Positions 11,342-22,133 are shown, counted from the first letter of the stretch. The stretch is 64,000 nt of DNA from JAHJQZ01 sp963675235 (GCA_963675235.2 CAXXFU010000002.1:1178001-1242000); one strand, 5' to 3'. Numbers and translations: made by a program. The notes: a model not told the origin generated them from the letters alone.

Positions 11342-11807
11342 ACGGAATGTCGTCGTCCGAGCCGCCGGGCTCGAAAGCAGGTGCGCTCGATGCTGCCGGA
11401 CGGCCGCGATCGGCTGCCGGACGCGGACCGGAGAATCCTGTGTCGCCGCCCTCGCCGCGCCCGTCGAGCATGGTCAGGTTGGAATTGAAACCCTGCAGCA
11501 CGACCTCGGTCGAATAGCGATCCTGGCCGGACTGATCCTGCCATTTGCGGGTCTGCAGCTGGCCCTCGATATAGACCTTGGAGCCCTTGCGCAGATATTG
11601 CTCGGCGACCTTGGCCAGACCCTCGGAAAAGATCACCACTCGATGCCACTCGGTGCGTTCCTTGCGCTCGCCGGAATTGCGGTCGCGCCAGCTCTCGCTG
11701 GTCGCCACCGACAGATTGACCACAGGCGAACCGCTCGGCAGCGTACGCACCTCGGGATCGGCGCCAAGATTGCCGACCAGAATGACCTTGTTGACGCTCC
11801 CCGCCAT
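11337..11807 (-). CDS. ssb: Single-stranded DNA-binding protein
   Basis: A 156-residue SSB with the OB-fold in residues 1-110 (MAGSVNKVILVGNLGADPEVR at its start, EWHRVVIF and GSKVYIEGQLQTRKW within). A Gly/Pro/Ser-rich linker follows, and the conserved acidic tip DDDIPF recruits repair and replication proteins. The protein works as a tetramer coating single-stranded DNA. The gene has a 140-base leader and a promoter covered by a LexA box at 11949-11963, so SOS induction is expected. In many alphaproteobacteria ssb lies next to uvrA, as it nearly does here. Confidence 0.98.
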   Translation of the reverse strand: MAGSVNKVILVGNLGADPEVRTLPSGSPVVNLSVATSESWRDRNSGERKERTEWHRVVIFSEGLAKVAEQYLRKGSKVYIEGQLQTRKWQDQSGQDRYSTEVVLQGFNSNLTMLDGRGEGGDTGFSGPRPAADRGRPAASSAPAFEPGGSDDDIPF

Positions 11808-11948
11808 GGCTTGTCCTTCCTGAATTCTCGATTGGCGCGAGTTCTAGCGCGATCAACGGCATGAGCCTAGCGCCAAAGCCACCGTCGGCGCCGGCTATCC
11901 ACCGCCCGTCCACAGATTGCCTTGCGCCCGGCGGATTGTCACGCGTGC

Positions 11949-11985
11949 GTTCATTATATGTTCTCACTTGTTGCCAGACTGTCAA
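11949..11985 (-). promoter_or_regulatory. ssb promoter with LexA (SOS) box
   Basis: GTTC-ATTATAT-GTTC at 11949-11963 matches the alphaproteobacterial LexA site GTTC-N7-GTTC exactly. On the minus strand a TTGACA (11985-11980) and TATAAT (11958-11953) stand either side of or inside it, with a long 21-base spacer. A shifted -10 inside the box would give normal spacing. LexA bound here would block RNA polymerase. Confidence 0.82.
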
Positions 11986-12143
11986 GTCCGTTCCGGCTGC
12001 AGCAGGGCCGGGCCGGCGCGCAACGCGAGAGACTGGCCCTGGCGCGGCGCGCAAATCGCGGCCTGCGACACTAATGACTTTTGGAAGAAGACGTCGGCGG
12101 CCCTAAATATGGACGGTCGATCCGAACAGTGAGGGCACTTGCC

Positions 12144-12338
12144 ATGAGCGAGAACGGTTGCGCCAATTGTCCGATGCGGGCGAAATATGATGCCTCGCCG
12201 AAGTCTTTCGCCGGGAGGTTCTGGCGATTCCATATCAATTTCTGTCCGGGATGGAAAAAGTACTTCACGTCGCTGCCGATGACCGAGCAGCGGGAGCTCG
12301 CCCGCCGCTACAACATACGATCGGCTGCCGCCCATTAG
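12144..12338 (+). CDS. Small cysteine-containing protein, unknown function
   Basis: A 64-residue protein starting MSENGCANCPMRAKYDASP, with a central aromatic stretch FWRFHINFCPGWKKYF and a C-terminal helix-like MTEQRELARRYNI. Three cysteines (in CANC and FCPG) could bind a metal. A GAGGG ribosome site lies about eight bases before the ATG. Regular amino-acid use, rather than the Arg/Pro bias of shadow frames, supports coding. It lies between ssb and uvrA, both carrying LexA boxes, but no box is obviously its own. I recall similar short proteins only as conserved hypotheticals in rhizobia. Confidence 0.75.
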   Translation: MSENGCANCPMRAKYDASPKSFAGRFWRFHINFCPGWKKYFTSLPMTEQRELARRYNIRSAAAH

Positions 12339-12567
12339 GCGTCGACGCGAGGGCTCGACGCCCGCCCGCGCCGTCGACGCTGCGTCGAGACGCCTGCCCG
12401 CCACATCCTGACGCTCCGGTCCGGGACCGGGGCGAAAGCCTGAGTGGCGTTTGCTCCGTGCTCGCAATTGTGTGCCACTGCCACTAACTGGCATCAGGTG
12501 GCAGTAGCCATCGTGCTTGGAAAGCGTTAGCCGTCCACCTATCTTACGCGAGGACGGACGGAGCCGC

Positions 12568-12599
12568 TTGACTCCGATTTTAATGTTCTGTCTATGTTC
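12568..12599 (+). promoter_or_regulatory. uvrA promoter with LexA (SOS) box
   Basis: GTTC-TGTCTAT-GTTC at 12585-12599 is an exact GTTC-N7-GTTC LexA site. A TTGACT -35 (12568-12573) is spaced 17 bases from a weak -10 TCTATG (12591-12596) inside the box. The site ends 56 bases before the uvrA start, the right place for SOS repression. The rest of 12339-12655 shows no gene. Confidence 0.85.
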
Positions 12600-12655
12600 T
12601 TCATCTCCTCCTGTGCCGCGCTGGCGCGCGGCCATACCAATTGACCGGGCAGCCC

Positions 12656-15544
<2,889 letters not shown>

Positions 15545-15884
15545 TGGATTTCACCTAGTTCCTGACTGAATTGTAGGTATTTCTGCGTTGCCAACTTCAC
15601 CAGGCCAGTTCGCATCATGACAGTGTTGTGACAGCGCACCGCCCCGGTTTTCGGGGACTTGGCGCATGGCGTCCTCATTCGACTTCTGCTGACAGCATTA
15701 TTATCACTTCGCCAGAAAGGTTTTCTTGGCGGCAAATTCAGGGTCATTTGCTGACCAAATTGCTTCATTTTTCAACGCATTAACGAGATATTGACACACC
15801 ACCGACATGGCAACTTAGTTACAAGTATAGCGATTTTGCGTTTTCTTCGGCTTTCTCACGACAGGATATTTCAGGAGGACGATT
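15545..15884. other. AT-richer intergenic region before the VPLPA-CTERM gene
   Basis: These 340 bases hold no convincing gene. The composition is clearly more AT-rich than the flanks from about 15690 to 15850. Small GC-rich hairpins such as ccccggttttcgggg near 15642 are present but lack a T-run of terminator quality. The stretch must contain the promoter of the gene at 15885, whose ribosome site TCAGGAGGA lies about ten bases before its ATG. Confidence 0.5.
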
Positions 15885-16649
15885 ATGCTGAGCAAGACTT
15901 TGATCGGGCTCATCGCCGCCGGCACAGCCCTGCTTTCGAGCCAGGCACTGGCAACGACAGTGGTCAGTTCGAGTTTCGAGGGCACACCCGGCGTCGATTT
16001 CACTTTTTGGGGATTTGACGGCAGTGAGACCGACAACTGGTCTGCTTCCCAGTCGACAGCCCAGGCCAATACCGGGGCATACTCGGCGGAGCTGTATATT
16101 CCGAGGAACGTTGACTACGCCAAGCTCAACGTCGTGCCAGCGACGCAGTTTTCGCTGCAGTCAATGACATCGGCGAGCTTCAGCTTCTATCTCGACACGG
16201 TGAACACCGCCCTGCCCTACTTGATGCTCCGGTTTGACTGCGCGTCGCCCGGCGCCGCATGCGACGGAGGCACATATGCCAACAAGACCATGTTGGCGAT
16301 CATGAAGCCGTCCGGGACCTTTGCCACCGATACCTGGAACGAGTTCGTCATTGACCCGTTTACGACGTCCTTCCACCTGCGGAATGACAGCGATGGATAC
16401 GACGTCTTTTGGGACACCACCCTTGCGGATCTGTATGCCGACTGGGGACAGGCCATGATCAATCGGATTTCGATCGGTATCGGCCTCGCTGGCGGCAATG
16501 ACGGCACAGCACACAAGGTCTTTGTCGACGATCTGAGGATCGACGTCGCCGCGGTGCCGCTTCCGGCGACGCTGCCGCTGCTGCTCGGTGGTCTGGGCGT
16601 GCTTGGCCTGGCCTCTGGCAAGAAGCGTCGCGACCGGACGTCCGCCTGA
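15885..16649 (+). CDS. VPLPA-CTERM sorted surface protein
   Basis: A 254-residue exported protein. An N-terminal signal peptide (hydrophobic residues 5-22, SSQALA before TTVV) is followed by a beta-rich, jelly-roll-like body (for example SFEGTPGVDFTFWGFDGSE). The C-terminus has VPLPATLPLLLGGLGVLGLA and then the basic tail GKKRRDR. This three-part end is the VPLPA-CTERM sorting signal, recognised by a dedicated exosortase in exopolysaccharide-making bacteria. No exosortase is encoded in the window. The protein's role is unknown; surface or matrix association is inferred from the sorting signal. A terminator follows 38 bases after the stop. Confidence 0.85.
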   Translation: MLSKTLIGLIAAGTALLSSQALATTVVSSSFEGTPGVDFTFWGFDGSETDNWSASQSTAQANTGAYSAELYIPRNVDYAKLNVVPATQFSLQSMTSASFSFYLDTVNTALPYLMLRFDCASPGAACDGGTYANKTMLAIMKPSGTFATDTWNEFVIDPFTTSFHLRNDSDGYDVFWDTTLADLYADWGQAMINRISIGIGLAGGNDGTAHKVFVDDLRIDVAAVPLPATLPLLLGGLGVLGLASGKKRRDRTSA

Positions 16650-16687
16650 ACGCGACAGATCTGTCTCGATCGCCTGAGCGGCGATTC

Positions 16688-16725
16688 CAAATGCCCTCCA
16701 AACGCTTTGGAGGGCATTTGCTTTT
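16688..16725 (+). terminator. Terminator of the VPLPA-CTERM gene
   Basis: A perfect 15-base-pair stem (caaatgccctccaaa against tttggagggcatttg) with a three-base loop cgc, followed by ctttt. Confidence 0.92.
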
Positions 16726-17074
16726 GTGCGGCCGCCTTGTGAACAATGAACCAGGCATTTGAAGGCGCTTCGTCCTGCCCTGTGTCGCTGAAAAGACCGC
16801 GAATTGAGCTGTTGCAGCACCTCGCCATAGTGACATTCGCGCAACAAGAGGTCGGTCCGCTGAAGATTTTTGTGCCGGAAGGCGCTGCAGCGACGCCCTG
16901 CCCGCCAGAATCTCGCCACGTTCACCCCCGGCTTTTCGGGGGCTTTCGCCATTTGTGAACGAAGCGTGTCGAGCGTCATGCATGGTATGCAAGGCTAGTC
17001 TGCCGGTATGCGCATTCTCAGGCGGAGGCAAATCATCCATCTGTTGGGCGTCCCAAGCACAAGGGAGACACGCC
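16726..17074. other. Gene-poor region with a short hairpin
   Basis: About 350 bases without a convincing gene. A candidate hairpin (cccccg, gctttt, cggggg, then ctttc) at 16925-16947 looks like a weak terminator and could mark the end of a small transcript. Frames such as 16746-16958 and 16955-17227 show no domain. A small untranslated RNA here is possible but unsupported. Confidence 0.35.
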
Positions 17075-17227
17075 ATGTTCGTAAGAGTTGTCTGGCAAGA
17101 ACATCGACATACCGACGTCCCGCAGACGTTTCGTGAGCCGAGCCGCTCCAATATCCGCGGGATCAACGTCTTCCCGAATCCGGGTGCCGACATGCACCGC
17201 ATGACGCAAGGCCTATTCGACCGCTGA
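17075..17227 (+). CDS. Possible 50-residue small protein
   Basis: An ATG at 17075 is preceded by AAGGGAG at good ribosome-site spacing, and the frame gives 50 residues beginning MFVRVVWQEHRHTDVPQ. It has no recognisable domain, signal or membrane segment. The C-terminal part (FREPSRSNIRGINVFPNPG) is polar. Its place directly upstream of two DUF1127 genes, which are also about 50 residues, makes a real small gene conceivable, but coding is supported only by the ribosome site. Confidence 0.35.
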   Translation: MFVRVVWQEHRHTDVPQTFREPSRSNIRGINVFPNPGADMHRMTQGLFDR

Positions 17228-17321
17228 CAGGCACACCGGTCAAACGGGCAGTTGACGAGTTGTTAACCCCGTTCCTCCGAGCTCTCGCATAAATGCATGC
17301 CTGATCTGAGGAAACTCGTAC

Positions 17322-17350
17322 TGCTCAACGTACCTCATCTGCACTAGATA
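17322..17350 (+). promoter_or_regulatory. Promoter of first DUF1127 gene
   Basis: TGCTCA (17322-17327), a 17-base spacer, and TAGATA (17345-17350) stand 28 bases before the ATG. The same arrangement, at nearly the same distance, precedes the second DUF1127 gene, which is the main support. Confidence 0.55.
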
Positions 17351-17377
17351 GAGGTCATCGAAACAAGGAGAAAACAA

Positions 17378-17527
17378 ATGGGTATCCGTACTGCTTTCAA
17401 GCGTTGGAATGCTTACCAGCTGACCGTCCGTGAACTGAATTCCCTCGACAACCGTTCGCTGAACGACCTGGGTATTTCCCGCGTCGACATCCCGCGCATC
17501 GCGCGCGCCCACGCTTCCCAGATCTAG
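17378..17527 (+). CDS. DUF1127 (YjiS-like) small protein, copy 1
   Basis: A 49-residue protein starting MGIRTAFKRWNAYQLTVREL, with the diagnostic DUF1127 sequence LNSLDNRSLNDLGISRVDI and the end IARAHASQI. A strong AAGGAG lies a few bases before the ATG. DUF1127 proteins are tiny, basic-aromatic, one- or two-helix proteins; in alphaproteobacteria some bind RNA and influence nutrient and RNA turnover. It is too short for ordinary gene finders. A terminator at 17644-17676 ends its transcript. Confidence 0.92.
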   Translation: MGIRTAFKRWNAYQLTVRELNSLDNRSLNDLGISRVDIPRIARAHASQI

Positions 17528-17643
17528 TTCGTGATCGGCAACGATCATGAACAGCTCTGACAAGATGAGTGCGGTGGCAAGTCTATGACCTGCTTCCGCA
17601 CTCCCGACAAAGGGTCGAAAACGACCGGCCGCGATTGCTTCTG

Positions 17644-17676
17644 AAACACCCGCTTTCTTCCGAGAGCGGGTGTTTT
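17644..17676 (+). terminator. Terminator after first DUF1127 gene
   Basis: An 11-base stem, aaacacccgct against agcgggtgttt, with a ten-base loop and a short T-run. Confidence 0.82.
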
Positions 17677-17852
17677 GCTTTGTGAGCGTCGCAAAAACTG
17701 CTTCGGCCCACCTTCAAGGGCCGTTTTCCAGGACTTCGCCTGCCCCGTTCATGCCTGCCCGGCGCGCCCTCGGCCCAGCCGGGATGAGGAACGTGCGTCA
17801 AACGTTGTGAAACCATACGCTAAGTGCATAGCCGACTTGACGAAAAGCGGTC

Positions 17853-17881
17853 TACTCAGCGAGTGCGTGCGCGACTAGATA
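17853..17881 (+). promoter_or_regulatory. Promoter of second DUF1127 gene
   Basis: TACTCA (17853-17858), a 17-base spacer, and TAGATA (17876-17881) are placed as in the first copy. Both are embedded in a longer stretch of similarity starting near gcat(a)gcc, about 35 bases upstream of the -35. Confidence 0.55.
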
Positions 17882-17909
17882 AGTCCTGCAAACAAAGGAG
17901 CCCCCCCCA

Positions 17910-18059
17910 ATGAACCTCCGCAAGATCGTTCACCGCTGGTCTGTTTATCGTCAGACTCTCAACGAACTCGAAGCCCTCGACAGCCGCTCGCTCGCCGATC
18001 TCGGCATCAAGCGCGGCGACATCCCGACCATCGCCCGCGAATACGCCGCGCAGATGTAA
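17910..18059 (+). CDS. DUF1127 (YjiS-like) small protein, copy 2
   Basis: A 49-residue protein starting MNLRKIVHRWSVYRQTLNEL with the family core LEALDSRSLADLGIKRGDI and ending IAREYAAQM. It is the same length as copy 1 and clearly a diverged duplicate. The ATG follows a strong AAAGGAG and an unusual run of eight Cs between ribosome site and start, which could permit slippage or pairing-based control. Function as for copy 1: known of the family, not tested here. Confidence 0.92.
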   Translation: MNLRKIVHRWSVYRQTLNELEALDSRSLADLGIKRGDIPTIAREYAAQM

Positions 18060-18251
18060 GGCGCGACCGGCGGCTATGCCGCCGACCAACAGACCTGACG
18101 TGCGCGGCACCATCCTCCCGCAATCCGGGTGCCGCGCTCCGAATGGCGCCTGCGCCGCTCGTTTCCTCCCCCGAGAAACCGGCGCCGGGCGCCAATTTCG
18201 TTTTCGGAGCACTGGCTTCCCTCATATCGGCAAAGCCGTGGCGACCTGCAA

Positions 18252-18896
18252 TCAGTCGGAGACGTAGGCCGAGCTGAAATCGATTTCGACGCCGGTCCGG
18301 AAAGCCGAACGCTGCTGCAGCCGCTGGTGCCAGGCATCGACATTGGGCATGGCAATGCGCGCGACGTCGAGCACAGACCAGCGATAAAGCGCCACCCCGC
18401 ACATGATGTCTGCATAGGTCAGTGTCTCGCCAGCGAGATACGGCGCGGCCCCGAGCCGCGTATCGAGCATGGCAAAGCAGGCATTGGCGGCGTTGTTCTG
18501 TGCCGTGATCAGGCTCATGTCGCGCTTCGACGGCGCAACGCGCACCAGCTGCACGAAGACTTCGATCCAGGCCGGCTGGAAGGTCGTGTTGGCCCAATCG
18601 GCCCATTGGTCGGCAATGGCGCGCTCGGTTGCATCCACCGGCCAGAGTGTGCCAGCGCCGTATCGGGCGGCGAGATAGCGGACGATGGCGCTCGATTCCC
18701 ACACGGTAAGATCGCCATCCTGCAGCACCGGGATCTTTCGGTTGGGGTTCATGGCGCCGTATTCGGGTGTGTCGAGCCCGCCAAAGGCGCCGCCGACATC
18801 CTTGCGGGTGTAGGAAAGTCCCAGTTCCTCGAGCGCCCAGATGACCTTTTGCACATTGGCCGAAGTGTTGCGGCCCCACAAAATCCGTTCGCTCAT
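18252..18896 (-). CDS. Glutathione S-transferase
   Basis: A 214-residue cytosolic GST. The N-terminal thioredoxin-like domain begins MSERILWGRNTSANVQK, with the glutathione-binding residues NRKIPVLQDGDLTVWESSAI (cis-Pro in IPVL and the Glu-Ser pair). The all-helical C-terminal domain carries the FLAGE-like YLAGETLTYADI capping motif. GSTs conjugate glutathione to electrophiles or act as peroxidases or lyases; the exact class is unclear (the RWxNSANVQK-type start resembles bacterial theta/nu-like members). It is divergent from trmFO, with 63 bases between starts. Other frames here are shadows. Confidence 0.92.
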   Translation of the reverse strand: MSERILWGRNTSANVQKVIWALEELGLSYTRKDVGGAFGGLDTPEYGAMNPNRKIPVLQDGDLTVWESSAIVRYLAARYGAGTLWPVDATERAIADQWADWANTTFQPAWIEVFVQLVRVAPSKRDMSLITAQNNAANACFAMLDTRLGAAPYLAGETLTYADIMCGVALYRWSVLDVARIAMPNVDAWHQRLQQRSAFRTGVEIDFSSAYVSD

Positions 18897-18959
18897 CTCC
18901 GGTTCTCCTTCACATCACGCACGATTGCGCCTTTCGGTCGCTCCTGATATCAGCCGCCA

Positions 18960-20348
18960 ATGACAAATTCTTCCCTCAATCCCCTTCATGTGATCGGCGG
19001 CGGGCTCGCCGGTTCGGAGGCTGCCTGGCAGGCCGCCAAGCGCGGAATTCCGGTGGTGCTGCACGAAATGCGCCCGGACAAGAGTTCGCCGGCCCATGTG
19101 ACCCAGGGACTTGCCGAGCTCGTCTGCTCCAATTCCTTCCGCTCCGACGATTCCGAGCGCAATGCCGTCGGGCTGCTGCACGAGGAGCTGCGCCGGTCCG
19201 GTTCGCTGATCATGGAAATGGCCGATCGCCATGCCCTGCCTGCCGGCGGAGCGCTGGCCGTCGACCGCATCGCCTTTTCCGAGGCGATCACCGAGGCGAT
19301 CACCGGGCATGAGCTGATCACGCTCACCCGCGGTGAACTCACCGGCCTGCCGCCCGCGGATTGGGGAGATGTGATCATTGCCACCGGTCCCCTGACCTCC
19401 GAACCGTTGGCCAGAGCCATTCAGGAGGTCACCGGTGAAGAAGCGTTGAGCTTTTTCGACGCCATTGCTCCGATCGTTCATGGCGACAGCATCGACCGCT
19501 CGATCGTCTGGGCACAGTCGCGCTACGACAAGCCCGGCCCCTCCGGCACCGGCGCCGACTATCTCAACTGCCCGATGGACGAAGCGCAGTACAACGCCTT
19601 CGTCGACGCGCTGCTGAATTCGGAACAGCACAAATTCCACGAATGGGAGAACGTGCCCTATTTCGACGGCTGTCTGCCGATCGAGGAAATGGCGTCGCGC
19701 GGCCGCGAAACCCCGAGATTCGGGCCGATGAAGCCGATCGGACTGACCGATCCGCGCCATCCGGACATTCCGCCCTATGCCGTTGTGCAATTGCGCCAGG
19801 ACAACGCGCTCGGCACCTTGTGGAACATCGTCGGATTCCAGACCAAAATGAAATATGGCCGGCAGGCCGAGGTGCTGCGTCTCATTCCCGGCCTCGAGCA
19901 TGCCGAATTCGCCCGTCTTGGTGGATTGCACCACAATACCTTCCTCAATTCACCGAAGGTATTGCGTCCGGATCTTAAATTGAAAGCTGAACCGCGCCTG
20001 CGCTTTGCCGGTCAGATCACCGGCGTCGAGGGCTATGTCGAATCGACGGCAATCGGCCTGATGGCCGGGCGGTTCGCCGCCGCCGAGCGGCTTGGCGGCG
20101 CGGCGGTTCTACCGCCGTCCGAAACGGCACTCGGGGCATTGATCGGCCATATCACCGGCGGCCATATCGGCGACGAAACGGCAAAGGTGCGCTCGTTCCA
20201 GCCGATGAACGTCAATTTCGGACTGTTTCCGCCGGTGACGCTGACAAAGCCCGAAGGCGTCAAGCGTTGGCGCGGCAAGGACAAGGCTGTCGCCAAGAAG
20301 ATGGCGATCACGTCGCGAGCACTCGCTGCGCTCGACAGCTGGGTGTGA
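18960..20348 (+). CDS. trmFO: Folate/FAD-dependent tRNA-U54 methyltransferase
   Basis: TrmFO (462 residues) makes 5-methyluridine at position 54 of tRNA, using methylenetetrahydrofolate and FADH2. The N-terminal FAD-binding Rossmann motif VIGGGLAGSEAAWQAA is intact. The family markers LVCSNSFRSDD (with the catalytic-region cysteine), PYFDGCLPIEEMA and GQITGVEGYVES are all present. Length is normal. It stands alone between GST and FKBP genes and ends in a strong hairpin that overlaps its stop. Confidence 0.97.
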   Translation: MTNSSLNPLHVIGGGLAGSEAAWQAAKRGIPVVLHEMRPDKSSPAHVTQGLAELVCSNSFRSDDSERNAVGLLHEELRRSGSLIMEMADRHALPAGGALAVDRIAFSEAITEAITGHELITLTRGELTGLPPADWGDVIIATGPLTSEPLARAIQEVTGEEALSFFDAIAPIVHGDSIDRSIVWAQSRYDKPGPSGTGADYLNCPMDEAQYNAFVDALLNSEQHKFHEWENVPYFDGCLPIEEMASRGRETPRFGPMKPIGLTDPRHPDIPPYAVVQLRQDNALGTLWNIVGFQTKMKYGRQAEVLRLIPGLEHAEFARLGGLHHNTFLNSPKVLRPDLKLKAEPRLRFAGQITGVEGYVESTAIGLMAGRFAAAERLGGAAVLPPSETALGALIGHITGGHIGDETAKVRSFQPMNVNFGLFPPVTLTKPEGVKRWRGKDKAVAKKMAITSRALAALDSWV

Positions 20349-20371
20349 CCCGGCGACGAACGCCGGGTCAC
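20345..20371. terminator. Bidirectional hairpin between trmFO and FKBP gene
   Basis: A perfect 11-base stem, gtgacccggcg against cgccgggtcac, with loop acgaa, overlaps the trmFO stop and lies 23 bases past the convergent FKBP stop. T-runs are weak on both strands. Confidence 0.7.
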
Positions 20372-20393
20372 TGATCTGATGTGGGTGGTCGCG

Positions 20394-20822
20394 CTAGACG
20401 ATTTCGAGCAGTTCGATCTCGAAGGTCAGGTCCTTGCCTGCCAGCGGATGGTTGCCGTCGATGGTCAGCTCGTTCTCCGACAGTTCGACGACCGTGAAGG
20501 CGATCTGCTGGCCGGATTCGGTGCGGGCACCAAGCTGCATGCCGACTTCGAGATCGATCTCGGCAGGCACGCGGTCGCGCGGCACCTTCTGGATCTTGGC
20601 CGGATCGTGTGGACCATAGGCCTCGTCCGAGGCGATGGCGATTGTCGCGGATTCACCGACGTTCATGCCGGGAATGCGCGAATCAAGGCCGGTAATGACC
20701 TCGCCGGAACCGAGGGTGAACTGCAGCGGTTCGCCGCCGACATTGCTGTCGAACTGGGTTCCGTCGCTGAGAGTGCCGGTATATTGAATGCGAACAGTGT
20801 CGCCGGCCTTTGCCTGCGTCAT
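20394..20822 (-). CDS. FKBP-type peptidyl-prolyl isomerase (SlyD/FkpB-like)
   Basis: A 142-residue cytoplasmic isomerase without a signal peptide. The N-terminal FKBP strand VRIQYTGTLSDGTQFDS and the motif LGSGEVITGLDSRIPGMNVGES are present, and an inserted flap of about 50 residues (AYGPHDPAKIQKVPRD to GQQIAFTVVE) marks the SlyD/FkpB type that combines isomerase and chaperone activity. It lacks the His/Cys-rich metal tail of E. coli SlyD. The conserved C-terminal NHPLAGKDLTFEIELLEI closes the fold. Confidence 0.95.
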   Translation of the reverse strand: MTQAKAGDTVRIQYTGTLSDGTQFDSNVGGEPLQFTLGSGEVITGLDSRIPGMNVGESATIAIASDEAYGPHDPAKIQKVPRDRVPAEIDLEVGMQLGARTESGQQIAFTVVELSENELTIDGNHPLAGKDLTFEIELLEIV

Positions 20823-21082
20823 TGAGCCTGTATTTTCTGAAGAAATTGGGATCGCCGGCTGCAGCTCTTCAGGCCCGCCAGCACTTCACATCTGAAACGC
20901 GTTCAGGCGGTCGGTGCCGCCTGTGTTGCCAGTCCCGCTTCAGCAGAAGCGATTGCCCGGGCGTTTCGTCGGTGGAAGTGAGCTTAGTGGGTTTCGGGCC
21001 GGAATTAAACCCGCCGGCGCCCGTCAACGACGCCATGGTTTCCAGTTTGCGAGGCTTTGCCGTTCGGGACCGGCACGGACAG
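20823..21082. other. Intergenic region upstream of FKBP gene
   Basis: Together with the terminator that follows this is a 319-base gap. It should carry the FKBP promoter. Plus-strand frames 20810-21202 and 20914-21600 cross it but are antisense to flanking genes and show no domain. No other feature is seen. Confidence 0.4.
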
Positions 21083-21111
21083 AAAAAGGGCGGCGCTGGT
21101 GCACGCCGCCC
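21083..21111 (-). terminator. Terminator of the DUF4342 gene
   Basis: Read on the minus strand: gggcggcg, an eight-base loop, cgccgccc, then five Ts. It lies 31 bases after the stop of the gene at 21142-21480. Confidence 0.9.
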
Positions 21112-21141
21112 CGACTCTGGAGGTCGTCAATTCGGTGGTGG

Positions 21142-21480
21142 TCAGGCGTTGCCGGGCGGCATGTCGCCTTCGTCCCTGTCCTGTTTGTTGTCCGGATCCT
21201 GATCGCGCACCACTTCAAGGCGCACCTTGACCAGCAGCCCGGCAAGAGCGCCAAGAATGGCGAGCCAGGGCGCGGCGAGCACGGTGATACCGCCAACGAC
21301 GGAAGCGGCGGTCAGGGGGACTTCGAGAACGACATCATCGTTCTGCGAACGCACGCGCACCTTGCGCACATTGCCTTCGGCGATCAGCTTGGTGACCTCG
21401 TCGATGAGGTGCTGACCGGCGACTTCCACCTCCTCGGTGAAGGTCTTCCAACGGTCCTTGTTGTCCTTTTCGTCACTCAT
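21142..21480 (-). CDS. DUF4342-type membrane-associated protein
   Basis: A 112-residue protein starting MSDEKDNKDRWKTFTEEVEV. The core ELI-type amphipathic helix and strand (LIDEVTKLIAEGNVRKVRVR, EVPLTAAS) followed by one or two hydrophobic segments (VVGGITVLAAPWLAILGALAGLL) matches DUF4342, found beside stress and membrane genes in many bacteria. The C-terminal tail is acidic (DQDPDNKQDRDEGD). The ATG at 21480 is preferred over one six codons earlier because MSDE begins the conserved part. Function is unknown. Confidence 0.82.
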   Translation of the reverse strand: MSDEKDNKDRWKTFTEEVEVAGQHLIDEVTKLIAEGNVRKVRVRSQNDDVVLEVPLTAASVVGGITVLAAPWLAILGALAGLLVKVRLEVVRDQDPDNKQDRDEGDMPPGNA

Positions 21481-21650
21481 GTGCGGTCTCCTGGACATTC
21501 AGCGGGCCGGATGCAGCCGGCCCCGGGTGCTCCATCTATGTGGGAACACCCCGACGCCACGACAAGTATTGCGCCAAGGTTTTGGCCACGCTCTGATTGA
21601 TGTCAGGTTCCACACCCGGCATTCTGGGTAGTTCAGCGAGGATTTTGCTC

Positions 21651-22097
21651 ATGGCCACCAAGCACACAGCCAAGACCGTGCCCACCGCGATTGCCCCGGA
21701 AACGCTCATCTCATCCGTCGAGAACCCGAAACGGCGGCGGGATGCCGAATACCTGCTCGCGCTTTTTCGCGAGTTGACCGGCATGGAGCCGCGTGTGTGG
21801 GGATCGAGCATGATCGGGTTCGGCCAGTACCACTACCGCTACGACAGCGGCCACGAAGGCGACACGTTCCTTGTCGGTTTCGCGCCGCGCAAGGCGGAGA
21901 GCGTGGTCTATCTGATGGGTTATATATCGGACCAGCCGGATTATGCGGCTCTGCTTGAGCGGCTCGGCCCGCATCGCATGGGCAAGTCGTGCCTGTACAT
22001 CCGTGATGTCGAGAAGATCGATGCCGATGTGCTGGGCGAGTTGGTGCGCCGGTCCGTTGCCGATCTCAAGACGAGATATCCGGATCACGCCATATAA
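21651..22097 (+). CDS. DUF1801-domain protein
   Basis: A 148-residue protein with the DUF1801 fold: PKRRRDAEYLLALFRELTG, then MIGFGQYHYRYDSGHEGDTF, the motif GFAPRKAESVVYLMGY and the C-terminal KSCLYIRDVEKID. The family is related to the frataxin/YdeI-like fold and may bind metals, but has no settled role. The ATG at 21651 has a GCGAGG ribosome site; the 18 residues possible upstream are not family-like. It stands alone between a divergent DUF4342 gene and amn. Confidence 0.85.
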   Translation: MATKHTAKTVPTAIAPETLISSVENPKRRRDAEYLLALFRELTGMEPRVWGSSMIGFGQYHYRYDSGHEGDTFLVGFAPRKAESVVYLMGYISDQPDYAALLERLGPHRMGKSCLYIRDVEKIDADVLGELVRRSVADLKTRYPDHAI

Positions 22098-22100
22098 AAC

Positions 22101-22133
22101 GGCCGCAGCACCAGGGGGATGGATGCTGCGGCC
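22101..22133 (+). terminator. Hairpin after the DUF1801 gene
   Basis: A perfect ten-base stem, ggccgcagca against tgctgcggcc, with a 13-base loop, begins three bases after the stop. No T-run follows, so termination would be weak. Confidence 0.5.
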
